A DNA stretch of 16,321 bases from JAAEQG01 sp023133475 (GCA_030631415.1 DAOVLE010000109.1:1-16321); one strand, 5' to 3'. Numbered from the stretch's first letter, positions 7,763 to 15,134 are shown. A program made the numbers and translations. Notes: a model not told the origin generated them from the letters alone.

Positions 7763-8764
7763 CTCCCCAGTTTCGCCTTCCATCTGCCGCAGATAGGAAA
7801 TCATTACATATCCCTCCGCGGTGCGTTTGGGGCCGGGGAGGTGGGCCAGGCTGCGTGCACCCGCCAGCAGGTGGCGCGAGCGAAAGAACTCGTAAAATGC
7901 GATAGTCGGATCATCCCTTGCAGCCCCGGTGAGATCGTCGAGTGTGATACTGCCTGTGCCAGTATCAACCATGCGTTTTTCGAGGCGGTCGAGTTCCTCG
8001 GCGGATGTCCCAAACAGGAACTCCCGAAACGCCCCGATTTCGTCATCGCTGGGGTGGGCACAGGAGAAATAGTCCACAAACTGTGGATCGCAACCGTGCT
8101 GGAAAAGCTCGAAGATTTCCTGAGTCCCTGCCAGTGTGCCCCCCACCACGGTAATCCGAGCACGTGCCTGCCAGGTGGCTTCGAGGATGGGAAAGAAATC
8201 CCGCACGCTATAGGTCAAGCGGTGTTCCCATATCTGCGCCAATGCCAAAACCGCCTGCTCACGAATCGGGCAATGTGCTTCCGAGTCGCAGGCGATGGCA
8301 GAGAGGATTTCCTCGACCGCCCGAGTGTAAAGGCAGATATGGAATCGCCGCGTAGCCTCTTCCTGGAAATGTCGGCTGGTTTCGTCGCTTAGAACTTCGC
8401 TGCAAACGTGCCGCAACAAGCGGTAGAAGTTGCTCTCAGCCATATCCAGGGCACGGCCTAGCAGTGCCCGCGTGGGCACAAAGACATCGAAGTTCGCCGG
8501 GTTGCTGCGACTGAGGGTTTCCACCAGTGTTGCGAGCCCGCGCTGCCTACTGCCCAGCCGCTGCTCGCTCAGGGGCGAGGGATACTGTGACAGGGTCTCG
8601 CCCAACCATTCCAGGCAGGCCATTTGCTGTCGAATCGTATGCTTGAGGTTCGCCGTCTCGGGATGCCCGGATTCCTTGACGCAGTTGTAAATAGCCTCGA
8701 TGGTTGCGCGTTCCTCAGGCGTGAAAGGAGTGTTGGGGCCGTATTGGACTGGCGAAACGCTCAT
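7760..8764 (-). CDS. Unrecognised 334-residue cytoplasmic protein
   Basis: I do not recognise a family. The frame is open for 334 residues from an ATG at 8764 with only a weak GAG as ribosome site. There is no signal peptide or membrane span. The sequence looks mostly helical. Residues about 10-60 are a helical N-terminus (FTPEERATIEAIYNCVKESG). The middle contains leucine-rich helices (RAVEEILSAIACDSEAHCPI, EQAVLALAQIWEHRL) that may pack like HEAT-type repeats. A glycine-rich ITVVGGTLAGTQEIFELFQH segment could be a turn or nucleotide-contacting loop, but it is not a Walker motif. The acidic DDEIGAFREFLFGTSAEELD precedes a C-terminal helical part. Coding is supported by length, amino-acid balance and lack of competing frames. 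The stop codon lies in a heptamer array. No functional context: neighbours are tryptophanase and a two-component system. Confidence 0.8.
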   Translation of the reverse strand: MSVSPVQYGPNTPFTPEERATIEAIYNCVKESGHPETANLKHTIRQQMACLEWLGETLSQYPSPLSEQRLGSRQRGLATLVETLSRSNPANFDVFVPTRALLGRALDMAESNFYRLLRHVCSEVLSDETSRHFQEEATRRFHICLYTRAVEEILSAIACDSEAHCPIREQAVLALAQIWEHRLTYSVRDFFPILEATWQARARITVVGGTLAGTQEIFELFQHGCDPQFVDYFSCAHPSDDEIGAFREFLFGTSAEELDRLEKRMVDTGTGSITLDDLTGAARDDPTIAFYEFFRSRHLLAGARSLAHLPGPKRTAEGYVMISYLRQMEGETGE

Positions 8765-8814
8765 GTCGCAAGCTCGTTTTTACCCCGGCAGCTTCAACCG
8801 CCGACAAAGCACAC

Positions 8815-8843
8815 AGCTTACCAGCACCCGGTTGACGTTTCAA
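8815..8843 (-). promoter_or_regulatory. Weak candidate promoter for the 334-residue gene
   Basis: On the minus strand TTGAAA (8843-8838, 5/6) is followed after 17 nt by TAAGCT (8820-8815, 3/6), about 50 nt upstream of the ATG. The -35 is good and the -10 is poor. It is the best match in that gap but could be chance. Confidence 0.3.
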
Positions 8844-8951
8844 ACGGATATCCACCATTAGCCTGTAAACGGGTGTGGCCATGCTCTGTGGTGCGGCCGA
8901 TTTTTTCGGTCTACACTTCAATTGGGCGTTGCATTTCGTGTAACCCGTCTT

Positions 8952-9028
8952 GGGTGGCCCACGGCTAAAGCGATGGGCCACCCGTCTCTTGCCTCTTGCC
9001 TCGATTCGGCGGGTGGAACCCGCCCTAC
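8952..9028. repeat. Composite repeat: shortened family A + TCTTGCC x2 + family B palindrome
   Basis: Positions 8952-8983 read GGGTGGCCCACGGCTAAAGC then GATGGGCCACCC. This is a family A element with its centre missing, so only the outer arms remain. Positions 8987-9000 are two TCTTGCC heptamers. Positions 9008-9028 are a family B palindrome. From GATGGGCC on, the unit matches 279-336 next to rpoD almost base for base. The TAG at 9027-9025 (minus strand) is the response-regulator stop. Confidence 0.9.
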
Positions 9029-10410
9029 ATGCCCGGGTCTGCTTCCAGCCCGTAACGTTTCATCTTCTTATACAATGTCGTGCGGTTGATCTGTAGCATC
9101 TCGGCGGTCAGTTGGCGGTTCCAGCCGTTGGCCCGCAAGGCATTTTCGATGATGGATTTCTCCGGGCCTTCCAAAGCCTGCTTGAGTGGGAGGGGGGCAT
9201 AACCTCCGCTGCCCGACGATGCCTCGGCAGCCTCGACCAACTTGGGTGGCAAATCCTCGACGTCAATCTGCCGGTTCCTGGTCAGCACCACGGCACGCTC
9301 GACGACATTCTCCAACTCACGCACACTACCAGGCCAACCGTAGCCTTGCAGGCACTGAATGGCCTTTTCGGTGAAACCGGCGACGTGCTTGCCCGACTGC
9401 TCGCAATGGTTGGCCAGAAAAGTGTCCGCCAGCAAGGGGATGTCGCCAATACGCTCACGCAAAGCAGGAAGGTTAATGCTCACCACGTTGATCCGGTAGT
9501 AAAGGTCCTGACGGAAACGCCCTTGGGCAACCTCCTCCTCCAGATCAACGTTGGTGGCCAATATCAGCCGGACATCCACGTTTTCGGTCGTGTTGCTGCC
9601 TACCGGCTCGAAGGCCCGCTCCTGAATGACACGCAGCAGCTTGATCTGTAAGCTGGGCGTGGCGGTGGAAATCTCATCGAGGAACAGGGAGCCACCGTCC
9701 GCTGCCTTGAACTTCCCCTCTTTATTGGCTACCGCACCGGTAAAGGCCCCACGCACGTGGCCGAAAAGCTCGCTCTCCAACAGATGCTCGGGCAAAGCCC
9801 CGCAGGCAACCTCGACAAACGGCTTGTCACGACGCTCGCTACGGTGATGAATGACCCGTGCCATCATCGACTTGCCGCTGCCGGATTCGCCCTGGATCAG
9901 CACCGTGACCTTCGAACTTGCCACCGATTCGATCATGTCGAAAACCTTGAGCATCTTGTAGTCGTGCCCCACGACATTGCCCAAACCGTAGCGCATGTCC
10001 AACCGCGCACGCAAGGACCGGTTCTCGCGGATGAGCGCCCGCTGTCTCATGGCCCGCTCGATGGTCAGCAGGAGGTCGGCATCGTTGATCGGTTTGGTGA
10101 GGTAGTCGTAAGCCCCCATCTTGATGGCTTCGACGGCACTCTCGATGGTGCCGTACCCGGTGATGATGATGACCACCACCTCGGGATAGCGCTGCCGGGC
10201 AATGCGAAGCAACTCGAACCCGTCGGAATGGGGCATGTTCACGTCGGTGAGGACGATGTCGAACGGGTCACGACTCAAGGCCCGCAAGGCTGATTCGGTG
10301 TTGGTGGCGGATTCCACATGGTAGCTTTCCATACGCAGAAGCTCGCTGAGCGAACCGAGGATGATACGGTCGTCATCGACGAGAAAGATTCTGGGAGTTT
10401 GATCGCCCAC
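9025..10410 (-). CDS. Sigma-54-dependent response regulator, NtrC family
   Basis: This is a phosphorylation-controlled activator of RpoN promoters. With the GTG start at 10410 (GGAGG 7 nt upstream) it has 461 residues. A TTG 13 codons earlier lacks a ribosome site. The receiver domain (1-120) has acidic pocket D13/D14, phosphoacceptor D56 in LTDVNMP, T84 and K106 in YLTKP. The AAA+ domain has Walker A GESGSGKS (174-181), the sigma-54 contact loop GAFTGA (221-226), Walker B SLFLDE (241-246), and GWPGSVRELENVVERA. A C-terminal Fis-type helix-turn-helix (NRQLTAEMLQINRTTLYKKM, from 431) binds DNA. The gene follows the histidine kinase after about 61 nt in the same direction, so they should be a cognate pair. 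Its targets cannot be read from this window, and no convincing -24/-12 promoter is seen. Family certain, process unknown. Confidence 0.95.
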   Translation of the reverse strand: MGDQTPRIFLVDDDRIILGSLSELLRMESYHVESATNTESALRALSRDPFDIVLTDVNMPHSDGFELLRIARQRYPEVVVIIITGYGTIESAVEAIKMGAYDYLTKPINDADLLLTIERAMRQRALIRENRSLRARLDMRYGLGNVVGHDYKMLKVFDMIESVASSKVTVLIQGESGSGKSMMARVIHHRSERRDKPFVEVACGALPEHLLESELFGHVRGAFTGAVANKEGKFKAADGGSLFLDEISTATPSLQIKLLRVIQERAFEPVGSNTTENVDVRLILATNVDLEEEVAQGRFRQDLYYRINVVSINLPALRERIGDIPLLADTFLANHCEQSGKHVAGFTEKAIQCLQGYGWPGSVRELENVVERAVVLTRNRQIDVEDLPPKLVEAAEASSGSGGYAPLPLKQALEGPEKSIIENALRANGWNRQLTAEMLQINRTTLYKKMKRYGLEADPGM

Positions 10411-10459
10411 TGGTATCCTCCGTGATGGGCCGGCAGAGGCCGCGGTCAACCACCTTTAG

Positions 10460-10480
10460 GTAGGGCGGGTTCTACCCGCC
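10460..10480. repeat. Family B palindrome spanning the kinase stop codon
   Basis: Core GGCGGGTTCTACCCGCC (10464-10480). On the minus strand the kinase frame runs into the element as GGC GGG TAG, so the last two glycine codons and the stop are repeat sequence. It also occupies much of the gap before the response-regulator gene and could fold in the bicistronic mRNA. Confidence 0.9.
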
Positions 10481-11587
10481 TTCTCCATGACTTTCCACCG
10501 GAATACGAATAGTAAAGACGGCTCCGCCTTCTTGCCCGCCGCGATTGGCGGCGGTGATGGTGCCGTGCAAACGTGCGATGTAATCCTTGCAGATAGCCAA
10601 CCCCAGCCCCGTGCCCTTCCCCAAAGGCTTTGTGGTGAAGAACGGCTCAAATATGGCTTCGGTATCCTCGGGCAGACCCACCCCGGTGTCTTCAAACTTC
10701 AGCACTACCTCGTCGCCGACGATACCCGTCGTAATGGTCAGCGTTCCGCCGTCGGGCATGGCGTCGATGGCGTTCTTGAGCAGGTTGCAGCACACCTGGA
10801 ACAACCTGGTGCCCTGAACCTTCGGCATGCCCTGATCGTTGAAGGCAACAGCCAACACCACCCCCTGCATGGCAGCGGAGTCCTGGAGGGTGCGTATAGC
10901 CTCCTCGACCACGTCGTTGACATTGGCTTGCTCGAATTGGGTTTCGGATCTGCGTGAGAACTCCAGCAGTTCGCTGACAATCCGAGCCATACGCATTAAC
11001 CCGCTGCGCGACTCGTGCAGAAACTCGACCGTCTTCTCGACATCGCCCTTTTCGACGATTCGCAATGCCATGTTGATATATCGCAATGCCCCGTCCAACG
11101 GGTTGTTCAGCTCATGGGCAACGCGGGCAGCCAGCCGTCCCATCGCCGCCATCCGCTCCGAAACCGCCAGACGGCGTTCCAAGCCGACACGCTGGGTGAC
11201 ATCTTCGCAGACGAGCATGGCTCCGATGATATCGTGCGAACTCCCCGCCCGTAGCGGAACGCAGCTCAGGTCCAAAAGCCGTGGTTGGCTGTCATCGGGT
11301 GCATAGCCCACGCTCTCGAAGCGTTGTTGCGTGCCGGTCTCCATTACATGGCGCAGTTCGGTGGGCCAATCCTGATACTGGCCCTCGACGGTCCCATCAG
11401 CCAGCAGTTGTGAGATATCCTCAGCCCCTGCAAACACCGTAGCCGCCGCCTCGTTGCGATGAACAACGCGCAGGCTGCGATCGAACACCACAACCGCCAG
11501 CGGAATGCTACGAAAGGCATCCTCGGCAATATGCCGCAGGGCAAGGCTATCGTCGCGGGCTAAAGTCCAATCATTGGAACGGGTCAT
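10472..11587 (-). CDS. PAS-domain sensor histidine kinase, soluble, NtrB-like
   Basis: This kinase autophosphorylates on His and passes phosphate to the adjacent NtrC-type regulator. From the ATG at 11587 it has 371 residues and no membrane span, so it should sense a cytoplasmic signal. A PAS domain occupies about 20-130 (IPLAVVVFDRSLRVVHRNEA; ending GAMLVCEDVTQR). The dimerisation/phosphoacceptor helix has H158 in RVAHELNNPLDGALRYI. The ATPase domain shows the N-box NLLKNAIDAMPDGG (268-281), G1 EDTGVGLP (299-306), the F-box FEPFFTTK and G2 GKGTGLGLAI (323-332). The PAS ligand is not predictable. An ATG at 11617 would add 10 residues, and an ATG at 11758 lies in a family C repeat and is rejected. 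No ribosome site precedes ATG 11587, but a promoter ends 7 nt before it, suggesting leaderless translation. The last codons come from a family B repeat. Confidence 0.94.
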   Translation of the reverse strand: MTRSNDWTLARDDSLALRHIAEDAFRSIPLAVVVFDRSLRVVHRNEAAATVFAGAEDISQLLADGTVEGQYQDWPTELRHVMETGTQQRFESVGYAPDDSQPRLLDLSCVPLRAGSSHDIIGAMLVCEDVTQRVGLERRLAVSERMAAMGRLAARVAHELNNPLDGALRYINMALRIVEKGDVEKTVEFLHESRSGLMRMARIVSELLEFSRRSETQFEQANVNDVVEEAIRTLQDSAAMQGVVLAVAFNDQGMPKVQGTRLFQVCCNLLKNAIDAMPDGGTLTITTGIVGDEVVLKFEDTGVGLPEDTEAIFEPFFTTKPLGKGTGLGLAICKDYIARLHGTITAANRGGQEGGAVFTIRIPVESHGEGG

Positions 11588-11594
11588 CAGGAAA

Positions 11595-11622
11595 AGTATC
11601 GACGACTTTTCCGGCATGTCAA
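11595..11622 (-). promoter_or_regulatory. Promoter of the kinase-regulator pair, probably leaderless
   Basis: On the minus strand TTGACA (11622-11617, 6/6) is followed after 16 nt by GATACT (11600-11595, 4/6). Seven bases then separate it from the ATG at 11587, so transcription would begin at or next to the start codon. This agrees with the absence of a Shine-Dalgarno sequence. If translation used ATG 11617 instead, the promoter would lie inside the gene. Confidence 0.5.
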
Positions 11623-11742
11623 AGGAGATGATGTTTTTTTGAAACGTCCCGGCACGAATTGCGGTCTTTGCCGGGCACGAATTTGGTTCATTGTCCCCGC
11701 GAGTGCCCCGATAACACGAAAGTTGGAAGAGCGCGTTTTTCC

Positions 11743-11769
11743 GCGCTAGGCCCGGCATTTATGCCGGGT
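11743..11769. repeat. Single family C arm
   Basis: GCGCTAGG followed by CCCGGCATTTATGCCGGG and T, identical over 27 nt to the left arm at 4203-4229. It is palindromic by itself. Here it stands alone, without the partner arm and without the GC-rich inner hairpin. Confidence 0.9.
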
Positions 11770-11823
11770 AAACGAGGTATCATTCTGCTTCTTCGCGGGA
11801 CGCGCAAAAAAAGCGGCCATCCG

Positions 11824-11925
11824 ATCAGTACCGCGACCGTAAGGGAGCGGCCCTACTCAGATTAGCCACTCCCTGACGGTCGCGGTACTGATTGGAGGCC
11901 GCTCCCTTACGGTCGCGGTACTGAT
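11824..11925. repeat. Family D cluster: two perfect inverted copies with a partial copy between
   Basis: The 28-nt unit (GCCGCTCCC, TTACGGTCGCGGTA, CTGAT) is present complete on the minus strand at 11824-11851, complete on the plus strand at 11898-11925, and as a diverged copy (GACGGTCGCGGTACTGATT) at about 11868-11894. The outer two can form a long hairpin with a 46-nt loop just upstream of the radical SAM gene. A fourth, identical copy is at 15061-15088. Confidence 0.9.
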
Positions 11926-11969
11926 TTTGGGTTGCGGCTGAAATATCGCAACACGTGAGGAATGACGCG

Positions 11970-13403
11970 ATGACGGAACCGGTCTTGTTGGTCAGCCCAC
12001 CGGCGGAAGTGCCACGCGAGTGCTACGATACGCCGGACTATCCAGCCATCGGCATCGGCTATGTGGCTGGCTACCTGCAAACTCACGGGATACCGGTGCG
12101 GGTGATCGACGGCAAGCTGGCTCGCAAGAGCGTGGCTGGGGCCATCGACGAGATCGTCGCCGCCCGCCCACGCATTTTAGGCCTGACTGCCATGACCCAC
12201 ATGATCGTCACCACGCACCGGATTGCCTCAGCCGTCAAAGCCCGGTGCCCGGATACGACTGTGGTGTTGGGCGGTTTTCATGGTAGTTCCCTTCCCGAGC
12301 GGACGCTGCGAGAGTTCCCCGCCTTTGATTATATCGTGGTCGGCGAGGGCGAAATCGCCTTTCTCAAGCTTGTTAATGCGGTGTTGGCTGGTCGAGACCC
12401 TTGCGACATCCTGGGGATAGCCAGCCGTGAAGGCGAACGTGTCCGGGTCAACGGTCGCGGCGAGATTCCGGATGACCTGGACGATCTGGGGATGCCCGCG
12501 TGGGAACTCTTCCCGCCCGCGAACATGTATCCGATCATGAGCCAGCGCGGTTGCCCATTCGGGTGCAATTTTTGCAGCCGCCCTTACGGGCGTAAACTGC
12601 GGCACCGTTCGCCGCCCCATGTGCTGATGGAGATCAGACGCAATTATGAGCAGTTCGGCTGCCGCCGCATGGATTTCTATGACGAAACCTTCTCGGTGCG
12701 GAAGGAGTACGTTGCCGGGCTGTGCGACAAGATTGTGTCGGCTGGGCTGGCTGGGGAGGTGCGTTTTTGGGCCTACGTCCACGCCAACACCATCGATTTG
12801 CCCACGGCCAAAAAGATGAAACTCGCCGGCTTCGACGAGGTGGGCATGGGCGTGGAGTCCGGCAACGCCAAGATCATGCGTAAGATGAAGAAGGGGGTAG
12901 GAGTAGCGGATGTCCTGCGAGCGTCCGGAATCCTCAAGCAGGCAGGGATGAAGTTAGGCGTGTATTTCATCATAGGCCATCCCTACGAAACCAAACGGGA
13001 CGTCAAGGACTCCATCGATCTGGCGGCGCGGATCAATCCCGATTCGGTGGCGTTTGGTTTGATGACGCCGTACCCGGGTTCGGAGATTTGGGAGTTGGCT
13101 ACCCATGGCGAAGGCGGTTACAGGATGATCCCCAGCGGCTGGGAGGATTTCAACAAGCAGATCGGCAAGGCGTTGGAACTGGAGCATCTGCCACGCAGGG
13201 CCATGGAGTTGATGCAGTTGCAGGCTTATTTGACCGTTTACCTGCGCACCTTCCGTTTTCGTGAGATGTTTCAGGCAGCTTGGATCAACCGCAAACGTAT
13301 TCTGTTCATCCTAAGGAAGCTGCTCAGTTCGCGTTCGGCGGGCTCGGCAGGCTCATCCTCGTGGCTACAGGGCAGTGCCCGCCCGCAAACTCTCCATACG
13401 TAA
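11970..13403 (+). CDS. B12-binding-domain radical SAM protein
   Basis: The product has 477 residues from the ATG at 11970, preceded by GAGG. A GTG five codons earlier overlaps that ribosome site. Residues 1-140 form a cobalamin-binding-like Rossmann domain (YPAIGIGYVAGYLQTHGIPV, then TTVVLGGFHGSSLP, and DYIVVGEGE). There is no DxHxxG, as is common in this radical SAM branch. The radical SAM core has the 4Fe-4S motif C195-x3-C199-x2-C202 in RGCPFGCNFC, then MDFYDETFSV, GFDEVGMGVESGN and LGVYFIIGHPYET. This is the class B (BchE/methyltransferase-like) layout. Substrate is unknown. The final ~25 residues are serine/glycine/alanine-rich and unlike the core; the stop lies in a 26-bp direct repeat flanking an inserted palindrome. 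It is divergent from a two-component system that could regulate it, which is inference. Confidence 0.92.
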   Translation: MTEPVLLVSPPAEVPRECYDTPDYPAIGIGYVAGYLQTHGIPVRVIDGKLARKSVAGAIDEIVAARPRILGLTAMTHMIVTTHRIASAVKARCPDTTVVLGGFHGSSLPERTLREFPAFDYIVVGEGEIAFLKLVNAVLAGRDPCDILGIASREGERVRVNGRGEIPDDLDDLGMPAWELFPPANMYPIMSQRGCPFGCNFCSRPYGRKLRHRSPPHVLMEIRRNYEQFGCRRMDFYDETFSVRKEYVAGLCDKIVSAGLAGEVRFWAYVHANTIDLPTAKKMKLAGFDEVGMGVESGNAKIMRKMKKGVGVADVLRASGILKQAGMKLGVYFIIGHPYETKRDVKDSIDLAARINPDSVAFGLMTPYPGSEIWELATHGEGGYRMIPSGWEDFNKQIGKALELEHLPRRAMELMQLQAYLTVYLRTFRFREMFQAAWINRKRILFILRKLLSSRSAGSAGSSSWLQGSARPQTLHT

Positions 13404-13553
13404 TGGAAATGGCGGGTGCCCCACCCTCTCTGAGGGTGGGGGACTGATTTGGATACCGACGATTGATTCGAATGTCGATGCCATGACGGATTCAGTCCCC
13501 CACCCCTGGAAGGGGTGGGGCACCCATGCCCGCAAACTCTTCATACGTAATGG
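13381..13553. repeat. Variant family A palindrome flanked by 26-bp direct repeats
   Basis: The element at 13414-13525 has inverted ends (GGGTGCCCCACCC ... GGGTGGGGGACTGA, and TCAGTCCCCCACCCC ... GGGGTGGGGCACCC) around a 44-nt centre. It is bracketed by direct repeats 13381-13406 and 13528-13553 (GCCCGCAAACTC-Y-TCATACGTAATGG; one clear mismatch), which look like an insertion-associated duplication. The left copy contains the TAA stop of the radical SAM gene. Confidence 0.8.
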
Positions 13554-13572
13554 CGGGTAGAACCCGCCCTAC
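13552..13572. repeat. Family B palindrome upstream of thiL
   Basis: Core GGCGGGTAGAACCCGCC followed by CTAC, overlapping the end of the 26-bp direct repeat by 2 nt. It lies 38 nt before the thiL ATG and 18 nt before its ribosome site. Here the repeat is on the 5' side of a gene. Confidence 0.85.
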
Positions 13573-13610
13573 CGGCGACAACGGGGGTGAGAGGAGATAC
13601 CATTGCCCCT

Positions 13611-14543
13611 ATGGCCCGTGGCGAGTTGGAATTCATCGAGTGGCTGACCAGGCACGTGCAGGCTGACGCATGCCAGGTGGCCCTGGGCATCGGTGACGAT
13701 ATGTCGATCGTGGATTGTGGCGGGCACTTGGTGCTGACCACCTGCGATCTGCTGGCTGACGGGGTGCACTTCGACATACACGCCGATTCGCCGGCAGACA
13801 TCGGGCACAAGTGCATCGCCTGCTCGCTGAGCGATTGCGCCGCGATGGCGGTCAAGCCGCTGTCCACCACCGTCTCGGTCGCCCTGCCGCGAGGGATGGC
13901 CCACGACCGCCTGGAACAACTCTTCGAGGGAATGACGCGAACCGCACGGGAATTCAACTGCCCCATCGTCGGCGGTGATACGGTGGCATGGGACAAGCCG
14001 CTGGTGATCGACGTTACGATCAATGCCATACCCTATCCCGGGATCACTCCGGTCCGCCGTAGTGGGGCCCGGGTTGGTGACCGCCTCTACGTCACCGGAT
14101 TGCTCGGGGGCAGTCTGCTCGGTAAACATCTGACCTTTACGCCGCGAGTGTCTGAAGCCCGGGCTTTGGCAGATAGGCTCGGTGCCGATCTGCACGCCCT
14201 GATGGACATCAGCGACGGGTTGGCGCTGGACCTGCACCGTATGTGTCAGGCTTCCGGAGTGGGCGCGAGGTTGGCAGAGAGCCGCCTCCAACAAGTCATC
14301 AGCCCCGCCGCCGAGCAGGCCAGCCGCCAGGATGGGCGACCACCACTCGAACATGTGCTCGGCGATGGTGAGGATTTTGAACTGCTGGTTTGCGTCGCCG
14401 GCACCCGCGCTGCCGCCGCTGCCGAGCCGCCCGACCCACACCTGTTGCCGGTAGGCGTCGTTACCGAAGCCGGCTTGGTTATCGAAACGGCGGACGGGTG
14501 CTTGCAACCGTTGCGCCCGGAGGGGTATCAACACCGGCTATGA
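13611..14543 (+). CDS. thiL: Thiamine-monophosphate kinase ThiL
   Basis: ThiL phosphorylates thiamine monophosphate with ATP to make thiamine diphosphate, the last step of cofactor synthesis. From the ATG at 13611 it has 310 residues, typical for the family, and begins MARGELEFIEWL, similar to other ThiL N-termini (compare MACGEFSLI in E. coli). Motifs are GIGDD (26-30), CDLLADGVHFD (45-55, where Asp replaces the common Glu before GVHF), SLSDCAAMAVKP (72-83), IVGGDT (119-124), MDISDGLALDL (198-208) and GDGEDFELL (251-259). These are the PurM-like metal and nucleotide sites. GAGGAG at 13591-13596 is 14 nt from this ATG but 5 nt from an in-frame ATT at 13602. A GTG at 13587 is also in frame. 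The stop overlaps the tsaE start. Identity is secure; the start is open. Confidence 0.95.
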   Translation: MARGELEFIEWLTRHVQADACQVALGIGDDMSIVDCGGHLVLTTCDLLADGVHFDIHADSPADIGHKCIACSLSDCAAMAVKPLSTTVSVALPRGMAHDRLEQLFEGMTRTAREFNCPIVGGDTVAWDKPLVIDVTINAIPYPGITPVRRSGARVGDRLYVTGLLGGSLLGKHLTFTPRVSEARALADRLGADLHALMDISDGLALDLHRMCQASGVGARLAESRLQQVISPAAEQASRQDGRPPLEHVLGDGEDFELLVCVAGTRAAAAAEPPDPHLLPVGVVTEAGLVIETADGCLQPLRPEGYQHRL

Positions 14544-15010
14544 CTGACACTACCGTGATCCACGCAAACAGTGTCGCAGAGACGCTCGAACTGGGGCGGC
14601 GGATTGGGGCTGTCCTGGATTGCGGATGGGTGATCGGCCTGGTTGGCGACTTGGGCGTGGGCAAGACCCATCTGGTCAAGGGTATTGCCGAGGGTTTCCG
14701 TGCTCCCGGCACCGCCGCGGTGGAAGTGACCAGCCCCACGTTCGTGCTGGTCAACGAATATCCCGGGCGTGGAACACTCTATCATCTGGACGCCTATCGC
14801 CTGCACTGCGGTGAGGGCCTGGAAGAACTCGGTATCGAGGAGATGATCGCCTGCGGGGCGGTGGTGATCGAATGGGCTGATCGCGTCGCCGATGGCCTGC
14901 CCGGCGATCATCTGACAATCGCCGGCCGATCCACCGGTGCGACGCTGCGGGTCTGGACGCTGTGTGCCGGCGGGCCGGTGTCGCGGGAGTGGCTCGCCCG
15001 CATAAGTTGA
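14540..15010 (+). CDS. tsaE: tRNA N6-threonylcarbamoyladenosine biosynthesis ATPase TsaE
   Basis: TsaE (YjeE) is the small ATPase that works with TsaB and TsaD to make t6A at position 37 of ANN-decoding tRNAs. The 156-residue length is normal. Motifs are Walker A GDLGVGKT (36-43, with HLVKG after it), the family TSPTFVLVNEY (64-74), YHLDAYRL (81-88) with D84, EELGIEEM (95-102) and VVIEWADR (108-115). The ATG at 14540 overlaps the thiL stop as ATGA, so the two are probably co-transcribed and translationally coupled. No tsaB or tsaD is in the window. Confidence 0.95.
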   Translation: MTDTTVIHANSVAETLELGRRIGAVLDCGWVIGLVGDLGVGKTHLVKGIAEGFRAPGTAAVEVTSPTFVLVNEYPGRGTLYHLDAYRLHCGEGLEELGIEEMIACGAVVIEWADRVADGLPGDHLTIAGRSTGATLRVWTLCAGGPVSREWLARIS

Positions 15011-15045
15011 CACTCGACAAGCGGAACCCTATGGTCCGACGCGAC

Positions 15046-15088
15046 CGATGGGCCACCCATGCCGCTCCCTTACGGTCGCGGTACTGAT
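15046..15088. repeat. Family A fragment joined to a family D unit, upstream of sppA
   Basis: CGATGGGCCACCC (15046-15058), the outer end of a family A arm, is followed after two bases by a complete 28-nt family D unit (15061-15088) identical to 11898-11925. The 124-nt gap between tsaE and sppA otherwise holds only the sppA ribosome site and no clear promoter. Confidence 0.8.
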
Positions 15089-15134
15089 CGGATTCTCGTG
15101 GTTAGTAAGCACCAGGCTTGAGAGGAGACGTATT

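Larger units (their letters stand above)
11588..11969. other. Divergent intergenic region between the kinase and the radical SAM gene
   Basis: This 382-nt switch from minus-strand to plus-strand genes holds the kinase promoter (11595-11622), two similar CACGAATT-containing stretches (about 11652-11684), one family C arm (11743-11769), and a three-copy family D cluster (11824-11925). No gene is supported. No good sigma-70 promoter for the radical SAM gene was found; one may lie after 11925. Confidence 0.7.

Noticed and set aside
4066..9028. CRISPR array made of the regularly recurring palindromes
   Set aside because: Copies are kilobases apart with no uniform spacers and no cas genes; these are dispersed REP-like elements.
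10460..10480. Family B hairpins as intrinsic terminators
   Set aside because: Stems are strong but none is followed by a T-run on the relevant strand, and the one at 10460 lies inside a likely operon.
11652..11690. Possible sigma-54 promoter (GGCAC near TGGT) upstream of the radical SAM gene
   Set aside because: The -12 element does not match TTGC and it lies about 280 nt from the gene; too weak to call.
13569..14534. 321-residue minus-strand frame opposite thiL
   Set aside because: Shadow of ThiL, whose motifs are unmistakable on the plus strand.
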